The notes below the pieces were generated by a model that worked only from the letters and a program-made list of their open reading frames with translations, did no database searches and was not told the origin of the DNA. A DNA stretch of 26,008 nucleotides from Pelargonium cotyledonis. Taxonomy: Eukaryota > Streptophyta > Magnoliopsida > Geraniales > Geraniaceae. Shown here one piece after another: positions 10,226 through 24,120 of the stretch; position 1 is the first letter of the stretch, and each line of letters starts with the position of its first letter. The stretch spans positions 1 to 26,008 of the forward strand of contig JAYMTA010000616.1 in the NCBI GenBank assembly GCA_036897625.1. Reading direction: 5' to 3'. A program made the translations under genes and the position numbers.

Positions 10226-10480
10226 CAAAGTCAGACTCCAAACCTATGTGTAATATACAGTACACCAGAGGTGGATGGGACAATGATCTATTGATCTCAG
10301 GATGCTTGGAAGGTTTTGTTGGTGGGTAGTGTCTTGGAACATAAATTTTGCCATAGTTGTGTTTTCCATTTACAAGGTCAGAAAAATAAAAGCCTATGAT
10401 AATGCTGTGACACTGAGAACTGTATTATGTTGGGATGATGTATGAGAGAGATGCTGAGCAAATAAGAACAGTAGTGTGTC
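10226..10480 (+). other. GPT 3' UTR with AATAAA signal
   Basis: AATAAA at 10385-10390 lies 160 bp after the stop codon and is a likely polyadenylation signal. The flanking sequence is T- and GT-rich, as in plant 3' UTRs. Confidence 0.5.
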
Positions 10481-10824
10481 TTTTGTTACATGTTGGAGCC
10501 AAAATAGTGTAATTGGTATGGAAATCTTGATTGATCTAGATTCTTTTCTTGAGATACATATGAGAGAATTGCAAGTTGCAATCTAAGCCTATGGCTGGTT
10601 AGAAATGTAAGCTCCACAGCTCAAAATGCCTCTTATTTGCATACTTGTTTTTTTTTTTTTTACACAATTCTCAAGTCACCCAACCCATTGGATGAAAGGA
10701 TTCACATGATTCAATTGAGACATGTTTGAACCAAACTAATTATGCTGAAACAATCATTATCAAAGTGAGGTAATGTGTACATAGAAGCAAAATGGGCCAA
10801 AAAAACAAATAAGCCCAATAGGGC
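10481..10824. other. Intergenic spacer
   Basis: AT-rich sequence with a ~14-base T run near 10647-10660. I see no gene. The right end, read on the minus strand, is the 3' flank of the tRNA gene. Confidence 0.5.
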
Positions 10825-10829
10825 AAAAA
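10825..10829 (-). terminator. Pol III terminator of tRNA-Leu
   Basis: Five A on the plus strand (TTTTT on the minus strand) lie six bases past the tRNA 3' end. This is the standard RNA polymerase III stop signal. Confidence 0.75.
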
Positions 10830-10835
10830 TATCAT

Positions 10836-10842
10836 GTTGAGA

Positions 10843-10875
<33 letters not shown>

Positions 10876-10915
10876 ACCTTAATCTGGCGCCTTAGACCAA
10901 CTCGGCCATCTCAAC
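10836..10915 (-). tRNA. tRNA-Leu, anticodon AAG
   Basis: Read on the minus strand, the acceptor stem GTTGAGA pairs with TCTCAAC at the 3' end. The A box is TGGCCGAGTTGG. The anticodon stem CCAGA/TCTGG encloses the loop TTAAGGT, so the anticodon is AAG (reading CUU/CUC after A34 to inosine editing). A long variable arm typical of class II leucine tRNAs follows, then the T arm with B box GGGTTCAAATCC. It is 80 nt long without intron, and CCA is not encoded, as in nuclear genes. The TTTTT terminator follows. The only unpaired oddities are normal for Leu tRNAs, so this is very probably functional. Confidence 0.95.
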
Positions 10916-10919
10916 TTGA

Positions 10920-12030
10920 TAGCTGAGTTTGTTACATAGCAAATATGTACCGATGTAAGATATGTTTGGTTGTTTTCCGTCTTCTAAATTTTAAACCAAA
11001 CACTGCTAACGGTTTACTAAAAAAAAGAAAAAACTGTCAATTTTGAGGTCAGGCCAAACTAAACTACACATTTGTTGGACCATTTGACAATTTGAGCTAT
11101 AGATTCAATAGTACATTATATCATAAAAATTGAATATAAAATTATCATTTGATGCGCTTATATTTGATGATCAACACGGCACACTAGAATTATGTTTGTC
11201 GTCTTGTACATGTGCTATGGAATTTTCCTATTGTTGTGTTCTACAACCAATATTCACCAGTGATGTCAAATATCCACCGTTGACGTCCATTGCTAAGGGT
11301 GGGTTGGCCATCCTGTTTCGAACTTGTGACCTTCGCAAGGCAACACCCAAAAACGACGACCTTGGGGTTGGCTCTAGGACACCAACTTAAGCGTGAGAGT
11401 TACATCACGACTGAAAAACAATAATTGTATAGAGCATTCTTAAGAGATAAAACTAGAGAGAGACAATGATTGTGTTATTGCGAGGATCTCCTCTTAAAAA
11501 GAAAGAGGTATCTAACCACCAACATTTGTCACGTATTGACACATGATTGTTTAATGGCAACGAGAGATCCACTTTGGGCCTGAAGTTTTAGCTTCTTCGA
11601 GTGCATCAGACAAGACAGACATTTCCCATATCCTTGTGCTCTAGGACATACATTGAATCCCTTAGAAGCCTCTACCACGTTGGGCAGCGTTCTAAAGTTC
11701 TAAATCTTCTGAAATTGGCATTTCCTTTCCAAGCGCGTCATAACTCATATGCAGGCGTTGGACGAGTAAAAGTTAGCAATGACACTGCTCATTTCCACGC
11801 GAGCTCAGCTCACCACTATCAGTAGCTGTCCTAGCAATTGCATGCTTAATTCTCTTAACGACAAGCTAAATTATTGTACTACTTGATAATGCACTTGATT
11901 TCAAACAGTCAAAGAGTACAAGTCATGTGAAATGGAGCCTACCTCATTCGTTTTATTTGATTCAATTATCAATTCTTCATTTCTTTTTTCTATTTTGTAT
12001 GGTTTTGGTGGATAATTGAAACCTCCCAAA
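10920..12030. other. Gene-free region between tRNA-Leu and BGLU
   Basis: Short open frames occur (for example 11130-11390 and 11601-11825), but none shows a domain, splice-compatible partner or coding bias I can recognise. A TTCGAACTTGTGACCTTCGC string at about 11318 resembles the inverted tRNA-like heads found in plant SINEs and retroelements, but is not enough to name an element. The last few hundred bases are presumably BGLU promoter. Confidence 0.45.
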
Positions 12031-12039
12031 TCCCAATTC

Positions 12040-12047
12040 TATAAATA
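12040..12047 (+). promoter_or_regulatory. TATA box of the beta-glucosidase gene
   Basis: TATAAATA lies 283 bp upstream of the predicted ATG, implying a start near 12070 and a ~250-nt leader. That leader contains several upstream ATGs, including a 19-codon uORF starting at about 12100 (MIFLIYTS...). Either the leader is translationally restrictive or part of it is spliced out. Confidence 0.55.
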
Positions 12048-12322
12048 GAAACAAAACAGTCAAGTCTATGAGACATAGTCATCCTTGTTTTTACCTTAAA
12101 TGATTTTCTTGATATATACATCCATTTCTTGGATTTTAATGTTGCCGTCAATTATTTGATGATAGAACTAACAAAAAAAAATCAAATGGCTAAAACATGT
12201 GGATCGAACAAGATATATAATATAGAGGAATGTGATTCTGATGCAATATTTAGTGGTAGGTCCCTAGCTTGTATATGTATGTATAGTGTGCTTATATGGG
12301 AGTTTCAACACATTAAAAAGCT

Positions 12323-15315
<2,993 letters not shown>

Positions 15316-15861
15316 TGCACAAAAGAAAACAGGAATGCTTCCAATATTCATGCTGTAACTTCGAGTTTCATTTTCGAAGGAAAAAGATACAGCCATGATC
15401 CAGTAAACTGTTTACTTTCTTGGTAGTTTTATAAGTAGGACTTTATTCAAACATTTGCTTCCTTGCTTGTGGTATTTATGTTCAGTAAATTGAATCTCAG
15501 GTTTCACTAAATTTATAACATATTTCTATCCACAAGCCTTTGTCAATATTAGTCTAGAAAATCTTAATAAACACATAAAGTTTAAAACGGGGCATAAGAA
15601 AAGAAAAAAAAAAAAAAAAAAGAATATTGTTTATGCTCATTTACAGATACCATATCATTCAACCAGAAACAAAAGTTTATGTTTGTCAATCTGGAGCAAA
15701 TAGTAGCACGTACATTACAAAGTTCAATGAACAAAATAATATGGAACAAACAATAATTAATTTGTAGTTCTACACTAGGCCTTTTCTAATCTACACCAAG
15801 GAGATTCTCAATGAAAGTCAATGGAAAAGTACGGACCTAGTAATATCCCACAGTGCCTACT
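15316..15861. other. Convergent 3' region of BGLU and the pseudouridine synthase
   Basis: About 550 bp separates the two stop codons. It contains an AATAAA at 15566-15571 (plus) and a TTTATT at about 15442 (AATAAA on minus), so the two 3' UTRs may overlap. An A-rich run of about 20 bases lies at 15600-15620. No gene is seen in it. Confidence 0.5.
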
Positions 15862-18800
15862 TTAAACTTTTTCCGGTCGCCACCAGGGAGATCCAGCCTT
15901 ATAACTATGATCCCCGTCATCCCAAGAAATATGATAAGCTTGAAGACCAATTGCAACTCTTGGTTCGTTTCCATGCCGATTAACCCACTTTGCAACAGCA
16001 ATTTCTTCATCGATTTCACTTGTATGTTGTTTCTTATATTTTCGATATGGGTTAAGCCCAGGACTCTTCATCTCTGCAATTGAAGCTGGCATGTACATTG
16101 AGTCTCCAACCACTGGTGCACCACATGCAGCCAACTGCGTTCGAATCTGAAAGATGCACCCAGTTACTGTCATAATAATTATGCAGCAACAAATTACATA
16201 TGTTACTATACTAAATAATTAAAGTTCCACATTTCAGCCCTTATCTTCCTAGCTAACTTTCAACTACTTAAATAGCAGACTTGGATGAAAAGAATAGAAC
16301 AAAAGCCATAATGTTTATTGAACAGTTGTCAACTGATTCCCTACAACCATCATATAAGAATTACGAGCTCAAATAACACACTTAGCTACAATTCAGATAC
16401 CCGTGTAATTTTTTCTCAGGTGGAAAAGGTGTGGTTAGGTTGGGTTATAAGTTTGAATCCGGCCAGATATTTCAAAGGGAGAGGTAACCTTTTCAGTGTC
16501 AGATGTGCAGTCTTTCATTAAGAGATCAATGAAACATTACAATTAATTTAAACCCCTATCAAGTCCCTAAATTCAGAGGGGAAATGATATATATTTTCCA
16601 GCAACTGCACAATTTCTAAAATCCACAGAATTCACTTGCCTGATATGAACCAAAAATTACATGGTATAGTTGAAATACCTGATGAGTACGACCAGTCAAA
16701 AGCTTGATTTTACACTCATATGCATAATCTTTTGAAGGCCACCCACAATCTTCAATATGGTACTTCTTCTCAGTGATAGCATTTGGCCAGGGAACCTTCT
16801 TGCATTCCATGACTTCAAGTTGACATATGCTCCATCCTTCAATCAATTCTGTACACCATAGTAGAGGGTTTGTAAAAAATCTCTCCAAAACACCAGCATC
16901 TATCACTTCGTAGTAAGCATAACAGAGCTTTTCATGACTATCAGCTTAAATTAAATGCAAGCAATGAGCAATAATGCTTAAAATAATCAAACGCAGGGTG
17001 AGTATCATTAATTTTTGGAAAAGAAGTAAATAAACGGCTATGTGGTTTTCCATGGTGTGTTTCTTGTGGGATTCAATACTAGGTAAATATATCTAAAGGT
17101 TTTGTAGTTAGATTTTTTATCCAATATGGAATGCAAAAATATTTACACAATTGTTCAAATATGAAAATGCTTGATATAGAAAATCACCTTCTGAAATTAG
17201 TCTTGGAGTTCTAGGAAAAACATTAATTGGGCGCATGTAGTGGGTTAATATTCCAATAGGAACAGGAGCAGCAGAAAGAGCAAGATAGAGCTTCTTCACC
17301 TTCTTATCCTAATAACAAGAAGCAAAAAATACAGCTTCAGGAAAGAGAAAGTCCGAGGATATAAACATGTTCCTGCACTTACTCTGAGAAAATGGTGCAC
17401 TCACAGGAATGCTACCCTCCTCACAAGGGTCCTGCAATGCCTGAGTATATGTAGTGTGCCCTACATACAAATGTGCCTAAGTGAGCTTATCTCATCCAGC
17501 CCAAGAATTAAAATTATGAACTTACTCTGATTTTTCCATGAAAAACTGAGCAGTAGTCCTTGGTCCTAGCCAACACAACACTGCAAGTGAATTACTAGCC
17601 ATTAGTCCTCTCCATATCATTGTCAGGAACCAGTGACCATGATAAGTTGCACAGTGTACCATACCAGCCCTCTGTGCAGTTATCAATCTGATGAGTAGTT
17701 CTTAATGGAGTTGTTAATCCCAGCGCACGAGTGGCAAAAGTTGCACAAGTTTCTTCAATGTTGTCAGTAGTTCCTCCTACCTGATGAAACTTGAAACAGA
17801 AACCATAAGCTTATTCACCAATCAATAAACCAATTACTGAAATGGTTTTCCTGAATACTTAATTCATTATACTGACAGCACTGCAAATGTTAACAATCAT
17901 AACGCACCGATGTACCGGCAGGTTTATTGAGAACCACATATGATTCTGTCACAGCTATTATTCTTGATTTCCAATCAATTTCATAGCACCTGTCCAATAT
18001 TAACATCCACAACTGTCAGATCAGTCCAACTGGTAGATACTTGCTAAATAGCGAATTTTACCTAGGAAAGCGTCTTGGGTGAACGTGCACACGTAAGTAT
18101 GTTCCAGGTTCAACAAATTGATCAGCATGAATTATCCTAAAAGTTTTCTGGGCTTGCTGTATGGTTTTCCCTTTGATTGAGGCTCGCTCTCTCAGAACCG
18201 ATGGTGTAGTAACTTCTTCGTATGCCCTAACTTGCTCTGGGCTTGCAGTTGGAGGAGGTTTTGGATGCACAAGGGCATAATAAACAGCCCCAAAATGGAT
18301 AAGATCTGCAACATAACTTCAAAAAAAAAAAATTGAAATTTCAAATATCACCCCTTCTGATTAATAACAGAATTTAAAAGCAAGAGTGCCAATAATATCA
18401 TCAAATCAAAACAAAGAGAAAAGAGGAAGGAGAAGCAGTGAAGCACTCACAGAGGAGGAAGATCCAGAGCCTTACAGATGTATGCTAGAACAGGTCCTCC
18501 TTCTGAAACAACCAAGTGCTCAATTCTTGATGAGACATTTTCTGACGGACAAGGTAACAAGCGATGATATTCAGGGTAGCTGAACGAATGTACGTCATAA
18601 AATCATCAAGAAAACACTGAAGTAAAGAAAATAACATCAAACTTACATCTACATGTTAACAAGCATGGCAAAGAAGGATGACCACATTCATATAATAAAA
18701 TATAGCCAAACCACCAGAAATTTGTGGTACGCTAATGATTTCTTCCATATTCACCTAGTTTGATTATCTTTGATAGGCTTGGATTAACTACTTGAAGGGG

Positions 18801-19585
18801 TCAAAGATATTTCATATAAGCATAGATATATATAATCTCCGAACTATGCATAGATATATATAATCTTGCCCAGAGAGCGTAACTAACTTATGTAATGCAT
18901 TATATGCTAGCACTAAGAAGTACAAATGCTTCTTCTATTAAACAGGAACTTTAACAAGTAACAGATTTAGCACTAAATTAAACTTCAATAAAATACAAGA
19001 AATGGAGTATTTAAAGTCAATAATGAAATATAATACTAAAAAATCAAAATTGAGTCAAGAAATTGCAACTCATCCCTATTAGTATCATGTAACATACATC
19101 ATAACTAAACACCCAATACAAACTAGACAACAAATTTCAATTTTTTGTTACTGCCCATCAACAAGAGAAGTGTCATCAAGAAATATCCATTTTTTTCGGC
19201 TTCTCATACATCTCTGAGAAACCAAACTATGCCCAGCCATAAAATCACAAACAACTGAGCTACACAGCAACTCTGAAAAACAAATGGGAAAGAACTAACG
19301 ACACCCAATACTATATAATTAAGCAATCCACGAATTAAATTCCACGTACCCATTTGAAGAAGTAGCGATGATTGTTTGAGAAGAATCTTGTTTCGCGTAT
19401 AAGCACCTGAGTGGTTTGTCATTTGAACTACAAGAACACCAAGCTGCAAGCTTTTTGCCGAGAAAGTTCCGGAGAACATGAGTGTAGTCCAATCGAAGCC
19501 TTGTCCTGGGTTCAAAGATGGAAGCTAAACTGGCGCTGTGAACGAAATCAGGAGTGAAAATTGAAGCAAAACTCGCTGCTCCCAT
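15862..19585 (-). CDS. RluA-family RNA pseudouridine synthase 6, chloroplastic-like
   Basis: Nine exons on the minus strand (5'->3'): 19585-19350, 18579-18451, 18316-18062, 17989-17908, 17780-17665, 17580-17526, 17308-17188, 16848-16679 and 16146-15862. All have GT-AG borders with consistent phases, total 1449 nt, 482 aa. The enzyme isomerises uridine to pseudouridine in RNA; its substrate is not known to me. The first ~78 residues are poorly conserved and basic/hydroxylated, as in a plastid transit peptide. Then come a conserved YPEY...RIEHLVVSEGG segment, VHVHPRRFPRCYEIDW, the NKPAGTSVGGTTDNIEE active-site region, and the catalytic-aspartate motif HQIDNCTEGC (Asp ~267). In canonical RluA this motif reads HRLDxxTSG. 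LLTGRTHQIRTQL and GAPVVGDSMYMP follow, and it ends with a Trp-Trp segment. It agrees throughout with Arabidopsis RNA pseudouridine synthase 6 (472 aa). The start is the first ATG in frame. Intron 1 is 770 nt and intron 8 is 532 nt. Confidence 0.93.
16421..16470 (+). repeat. tRNA-like (SINE-type) scrap inside intron 8
   Basis: A short segment with an A-box-like TGGTTAGGTTGG followed by a B-box-like GTTTGAATCCGG lies within the last intron of the pseudouridine synthase gene, antisense to it. The spacing is too short for a tRNA, and I see no full SINE body or poly-A/T tail, so it is at most a degenerate SINE head. Confidence 0.25.
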
Positions 19586-19749
19586 TATTGTCGAGACTAA
19601 GAAGTGAGGGTTTAGAAGAAGATAACTCTGTTCTTACAATATAGAATCATGCGTGCGTCGTTACATTTCGGTTATCTAACGGGAGAATCCAGATTACAGA
19701 CCCAACCCGCTGTGATGCGGGTTTCTCGTTATCGGTTCGAGTGCGGGTT

Positions 19750-19795
19750 CACAGTGTGGGCTGGACTATAAGTTTTGGGCTACAGAAATGGGCTT
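19750..19795 (-). promoter_or_regulatory. Site II elements upstream of the pseudouridine synthase
   Basis: Three TGGGCT motifs (about 19757, 19775 and 19789 on the plus strand, active in either orientation) lie 170-205 bp upstream of the minus-strand ATG at 19585. Such elements are typical of promoters for genes expressed in growing cells, including many organelle gene-expression factors. That fits a plastid RNA-modifying enzyme. No clear TATA box is seen, which is also usual for this class. Confidence 0.5.
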
Positions 19796-19799
19796 TTCC

Positions 19800-20109
19800 T
19801 CCAAAAATGAATTGGAGAAAGTTCATAAGATCTTAACAGTCATGTCCAAATTCCAATATGGCAACAAAACATAAAATTCACATGCAATTACCATAAATAT
19901 CTATTCAGCAAATATTGTTTCTACTTTTATTTTACTCCGTATCTCTTTTATTCGAGCAACTTTTGGACACATATGTTTCCAAACATAGACAATGATTTGC
20001 TAGGAGTAAATAAGTCTCTTGAGTTATTCACCAAAACGTGCTATTCTGGCTCAATGTGCATGCCTGATTAGGTCTTGTACTTTATACTTACAAACAAGCT
20101 TCAAGATAT
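19800..20109. other. Intergenic spacer
   Basis: AT-rich DNA without open frames of interest or recognisable element ends. It separates the pseudouridine synthase promoter from MITE copy B. Confidence 0.5.
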
Positions 20110-20112
20110 TTA

Positions 20113-20707
20113 GGCCTTGTTGTTTACTCTATTTGCTTTTTAAAGGAGGTGTCACATACGATTGATTTAAAAAAAGATTGATGTCATATGGGATGTAACT
20201 TATTTGGTAAAAAAACTGATTTTGGCTCTTTTAAGAAACGGAACAGCGAAAAACATCTTAAAGAAGTTATTTTGGTGCAGAAGCTAAACAATAGCTCATT
20301 TAAAAAGCTAAACGGTCGACAATTTTTGTTTTATGCTCGACCGTTTAATTTCATGTATGACTTTTAGGTAAAAAGGCGATGTAATAACGGCCGTCCATAA
20401 AAAAATGGTCGACCGTTTTCATATATGACTTTCAAGTAAAAGCACCTACTAAAATGACTTCCAAGTAAAAGCACCTACTAAAATGACTTTCAAGTAAAAA
20501 GTCAATGCAGTAGTGGTCGACCAAAAAAATAAAATGGTCGAATGTTTCATATTTTAGCTCATTACAGTTGTTTTTTACCAAACAAACTTTTACAATCCAC
20601 CTTCTTTACAACTCCTTACAATCAAACGTTTACCAAACATAACTGACTTGTTGGAGCACCTTCTTACAACTTCTTAAAATTTTGCAGTAGACTAAACAAA
20701 CAAACAC
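20113..20707 (-). mobile_element. Tourist-like MITE, copy B (595 bp, TTA TSD)
   Basis: This element starts GGCCTTGTTGTTTACT and ends with the complement of GTGTTTGTTTGTTTAG. TTA flanks it at 20110-20112 and 20708-20710. Read in reverse complement it aligns along its length with copy A at 6774-7384. Shared blocks include TTTTGGTGCAGAAGCTAAAC near 20271 and the TTTTGGCTYYTTTAA region near 20220. Both are non-autonomous PIF/Harbinger (Tourist) derivatives. Copy B also contains a private 29-bp tandem repeat at 20425-20500. Confidence 0.85.
20425..20500. repeat. 29-bp tandem repeat inside MITE copy B
   Basis: Units at 20425-20453 and 20454-20482 are almost identical (one T/C change), with a partial third unit from 20483. 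Each begins ATGACTTTCAAGTAAAAGCA. A more diverged trace lies at about 20354. The repeat is absent from copy A, so it arose after the copies separated. Confidence 0.8.
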
Positions 20708-20879
20708 TTAAACTCTTTTGACTTTTCTTCCCTGTTCTAAATGGATTCGAGAATAAGTGAACAAGTTTGGTGTATTCGGAATACATGTTCAACTACTTAC
20801 TTTATGGGGGCATTCAATTAATTGCTAGCAAGGGTTAAATGGTTTTGTTTACTGTAAGTAGCTGATTTTTATGTGTCAC

Positions 20880-21103
20880 ATCAATATTTGTTGACACGTC
20901 ATTACGCGACGTTAGGTATAATATATATATGTACATGTTAATCAGACAAAACGTTGTGTTTTATTATTTTGTTTACACCACAAACAGTCAAAACAACATC
21001 GTTTTAACTGTAAATGATGAAAAATGAAACGGTACGATGATGCGGGATGCACATGTGGACTCCGTGTATGTTGTGGTGTGACGACGTGTCAACAAATGCT
21101 GAT
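20880..21103. repeat. Inverted repeat around TTTGTTGACACGTC
   Basis: The 20880-20901 arm (ATCAATATTTGTTGACACGT...) and the 21079-21103 arm are reverse complements with few mismatches over 22-25 bp, about 180 bp apart. Weak similarity continues outward. This is probably an old MITE or foldback; exact ends and target-site duplication were not resolved. Confidence 0.5.
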
Positions 21104-21139
21104 GTTGTACCTCAAGATCAACCTCGGTTGTTTTTCTAA

Positions 21140-22960
21140 TTAATAAAATATAATTTACAAAAACTCAAACAACATATTACTTCAATCACCAGCTAAGCTT
21201 TCAAAAATGTTAGTTCGGCACAAAATCATTCAACTTTAATTAAAACTTACCTATTAATATCTTGATTAATAATAAGTAATACAAGTGCACAAATAGAAAA
21301 CAACTCATCAAACCTTTAATACAAGTTGACCACATTTAAGTTTTAAAGATTCTCATTTGTACTAATTGAATTTTATCACGTAGATAACCTTAAAAACCCT
21401 AACAAGTAGATGCATAATTCATTATGAAAGAGTGGTCACCCAACTAAATTCCAGAATAAGACAACTCCCATCTAAGAAAAAATCTCTCCCAATTTCTGTC
21501 TTCATCTTCTTCTCCAAAATGAATATTGTTGTGGTGTTTTTATTTTAGTCAATCATTAATATTTTGATGTTTTTATCCTATACCGTTTTGAGAGTCGGAT
21601 AATATTTTAATGCAGCTACAACAAATTTTAAGAGCAACAGCAGATGACAGTCTCTTGGATTTGCATAAAAAAAATTGTGGTCTCTCTCGATGAGATAACG
21701 AGTTCTTGATCTGATAGCAAGTTAAAGTGTTGTTTAGATTTGCATAGCGGCGGCAACGACATTGAATTGTGGTAGGTTTATTGCCGTGCACACTGCACAG
21801 ACCGGAAGAGGCGGTTGCAAAAAAGAAGAATGTGTCTTGGAATGTGATGGTTTTGGTTGGAGCCATTGAATCAACTTTTTAGTTTGTTGTTGAATCAGAT
21901 GATGTACCCGACGGTGGTGAAAGGTGGTTGACAAAGCTTTCCACGTGGTCATCTGCCAAGTGCTCAGGTTGATGAGCAAGATTTCGTTATCTTCGGTTTG
22001 ATCATTCAAGATATCTTAGTCATTGTGACTAAGTTTGGCAGCATCAGTTTTTTATTTATGGATTGGTCGGCAAACATAGTAGCGCACAAGTTTGTTATCG
22101 CTTGATTTGAAATAATAAATTATATTTTTGTTTAAATTTATGTGGTTATTTGCGTCCCAACTCGTAAACCTATGGACACCCCAAAACATTAATGGTAAGG
22201 TACGCATAGATGGAAACATGGGAGCAGAGGATGGAGTGGTCCAAAACCAAAAGTACCATGTGGATGGCACAGTAGCCATTACATATGAATAGTCCTAAAC
22301 CGAAGAACCATTAAGGATCGATGGACCCATATACCGTACGAGAAAGGAAACCTATGTTCAAGCACTTCCAACCAAGCATCAATTTTGTGTGTTCTAATTC
22401 AATTTGACAATGATACCTATGATTACAAAATCATCCATCACGGTTTTATACAATTTGATGCTCCAAATTCCAAATTTTACATATTTGGCGAGTTTCATTT
22501 TGTAACGGACTTTTGAGTAAGATATATATACGTTCAGAATGAGCTTTTATATGTATTTGAACGTAGGGTAGATTACTTCTAAAAAAGAAGAGGGAAAAAA
22601 ACACGAGTAAGTTGATTGTTGTTTTCTTCTATACTGTTTTAATTAAAGATATGATCATAATGTTTTGCGTCTCACTATTAAAATGTGAAATTTGTTAGTA
22701 GAACTTCACTTGCACCATTATATATAGTTTTTTATATATATATATAAACTCATATTTATTCGACGTGAGATTTATTATCCACTTCAACATTCTTTGTGGG
22801 TGAACTATCAACTCGCTCGAAAAATATTTCATAGAAATGGAAAGATGATCAAATGTGAGTTTGATTTCATTTTTCAATAAGGTGCTGATAGAATTATCTT
22901 GGATGGGTAAACAATTGTCCATTTTTGGTAGAACTATATGGACTGTCGTTCTTCCTAGCT
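21140..22960. other. Intergenic DNA, no supported gene
   Basis: The region is AT-rich. Two overlapping minus-strand frames (21573-21866 and 21734-22009, 97 and 91 aa) lie in a somewhat GC-richer patch, but neither shows a domain I recognise. A TA-rich run lies at 22720-22746. These frames may be a broken gene fragment. I found no exon model. Confidence 0.45.
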
Positions 22961-22970
22961 ATCTATTTCC

Positions 22971-23208
22971 CGAGTTGTTATTCTATCTCAATCTCGACTT
23001 GTTGAAGCATGATTACCTAATAAATAGGGCTCTCCGATAATTAAGGGGGTCAACCTCGAGAAAGCCAAACTGAGAAATGTTGTTAGTGATTGACTTTTCA
23101 CGAGTTGCTATCCTATCCCAATCTCGACTTGTTGGAAGCGTGATAACCTAATAAATATGGCTAGAATAAGGTGGTCAACCTCAAGAAAGCCACACTGAGA
23201 GATGTTGT
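22971..23208. repeat. Diverged direct duplication of ~110 bp
   Basis: 22971-23083 and 23101-23208 are alignable copies: CGAGTTGTTATTCTATCTCA against CGAGTTGCTATCCTATCCCA at the left, and AAAGCCAAACTGAGAAATGT against AAAGCCACACTGAGAGATGT at the right. There are several small indels between. This is a tandem-type duplication of non-coding sequence and may be the remnant of a satellite or a repeated element head. No larger array is present in the window. Confidence 0.75.
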
Positions 23209-23284
23209 CCTCTTAGTTAATCTCTTTTGGACATTAAAATGTCCAATTCAAAGCACATGGGCAGTTGCATCATAGAAAAATACA

Positions 23285-23310
23285 ATGTATGTATGTATGT
23301 ATGTATGTAT
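23285..23310. repeat. (ATGT)n microsatellite
   Basis: Perfect ATGT tetranucleotide repeat of about 6.5 units. It is probably length-polymorphic. Confidence 0.9.
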
Positions 23311-23870
23311 TCAGTTTATAATATTTTTCACCATTCTACCAGAAAATGATGACATTATATACTAGTAACTCATTAGGGAGGTTTCAAGGCAAACAAATTA
23401 GAGTGCATTACGTACAATTATTCGAAAATGAGTGTAACAGGGTCCGGCCCACAAACAACTTAATTAACAAGCATGAACAAATTATATGAGTCTGGTAACT
23501 CTTCCCTTTAACCCAATAAGCTTTGTTAACTAGTCATGTGACTGAATGCTTCAAAAGAATGTCATCCGAGTGCAAAGTTTATCCCTACACGTACTCTACG
23601 GTGAAAGATCTCCGAGGGTTAGGAAAGCAATGAGACAAATAGAAAAGATAAATAATGTTCTAAGAATCGACTTCAGGAAAAATAAAATAATTTAGAACAT
23701 TGAAAGTTCACCGCCGAAATGAGGTTCTCTTTAAAGGCCCATAAGTTAAGTGATGACTTACAAATGAAAGATAAATCTGAAAAATGCAACAAAATTATGA
23801 TAAATATTGCGAACTTATTGAGAAAAATGAATGATTTATATTGCACCCATCTTTGATCAACTACACAAAT
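23311..23870. other. Intergenic DNA, no gene seen
   Basis: AT-rich sequence with no open frame longer than about 60 codons that shows a recognisable family. It may include upstream debris of the transposase-like fragment that follows. Confidence 0.4.
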
Positions 23871-23875
23871 TGAAA

Positions 23876-24120
23876 TTTGACTTGTATGTTATAGATATGA
23901 TTTATGACCCTGAAATTTCTTAGAAACTGAAAACATGTATTGATGCTTTGAATGAATTGTTTAAAGAGTACAAGGACAATAATAATAAACCTGTTACTTT
24001 TGATTCAACTTCAAGTAGTAGAGCTATAGTCCCTACAACAACTAATGTTAATGACAATATACTCTAAAACTCTAAGGAACTAGACAAAATTGAAGATGAC
24101 AATACTCTAAAACTCAAATA
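23876..24120 (+). pseudogene. Possible hAT-type transposase remnant
   Basis: One plus-strand frame reads FDLYVIDMIYDPEIS, then a stop, then KLKTCIDALNELFKEYKDNN, followed by a Ser/Thr/Asn-rich stretch and further stops at 24065 and beyond. A block of this shape (LDPR-like motif, amphipathic helix ending in LF..Y, then a low-complexity linker) is seen in plant RICESLEEPER-like hAT transposases before the dimerisation domain. The match is from memory and short. In-frame stops show it is dead if it is one. Confidence 0.3.

Noticed and set aside
20425..20500. CRISPR-like array because of regular 29-bp spacing.
   Set aside because: Units are contiguous without spacers, lie inside a MITE, and the genome is a plant.
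21573..22009. Two overlapping minus-strand frames as a real gene.
   Set aside because: No domain, no splice model joining them, and the flanks are repeat-rich.
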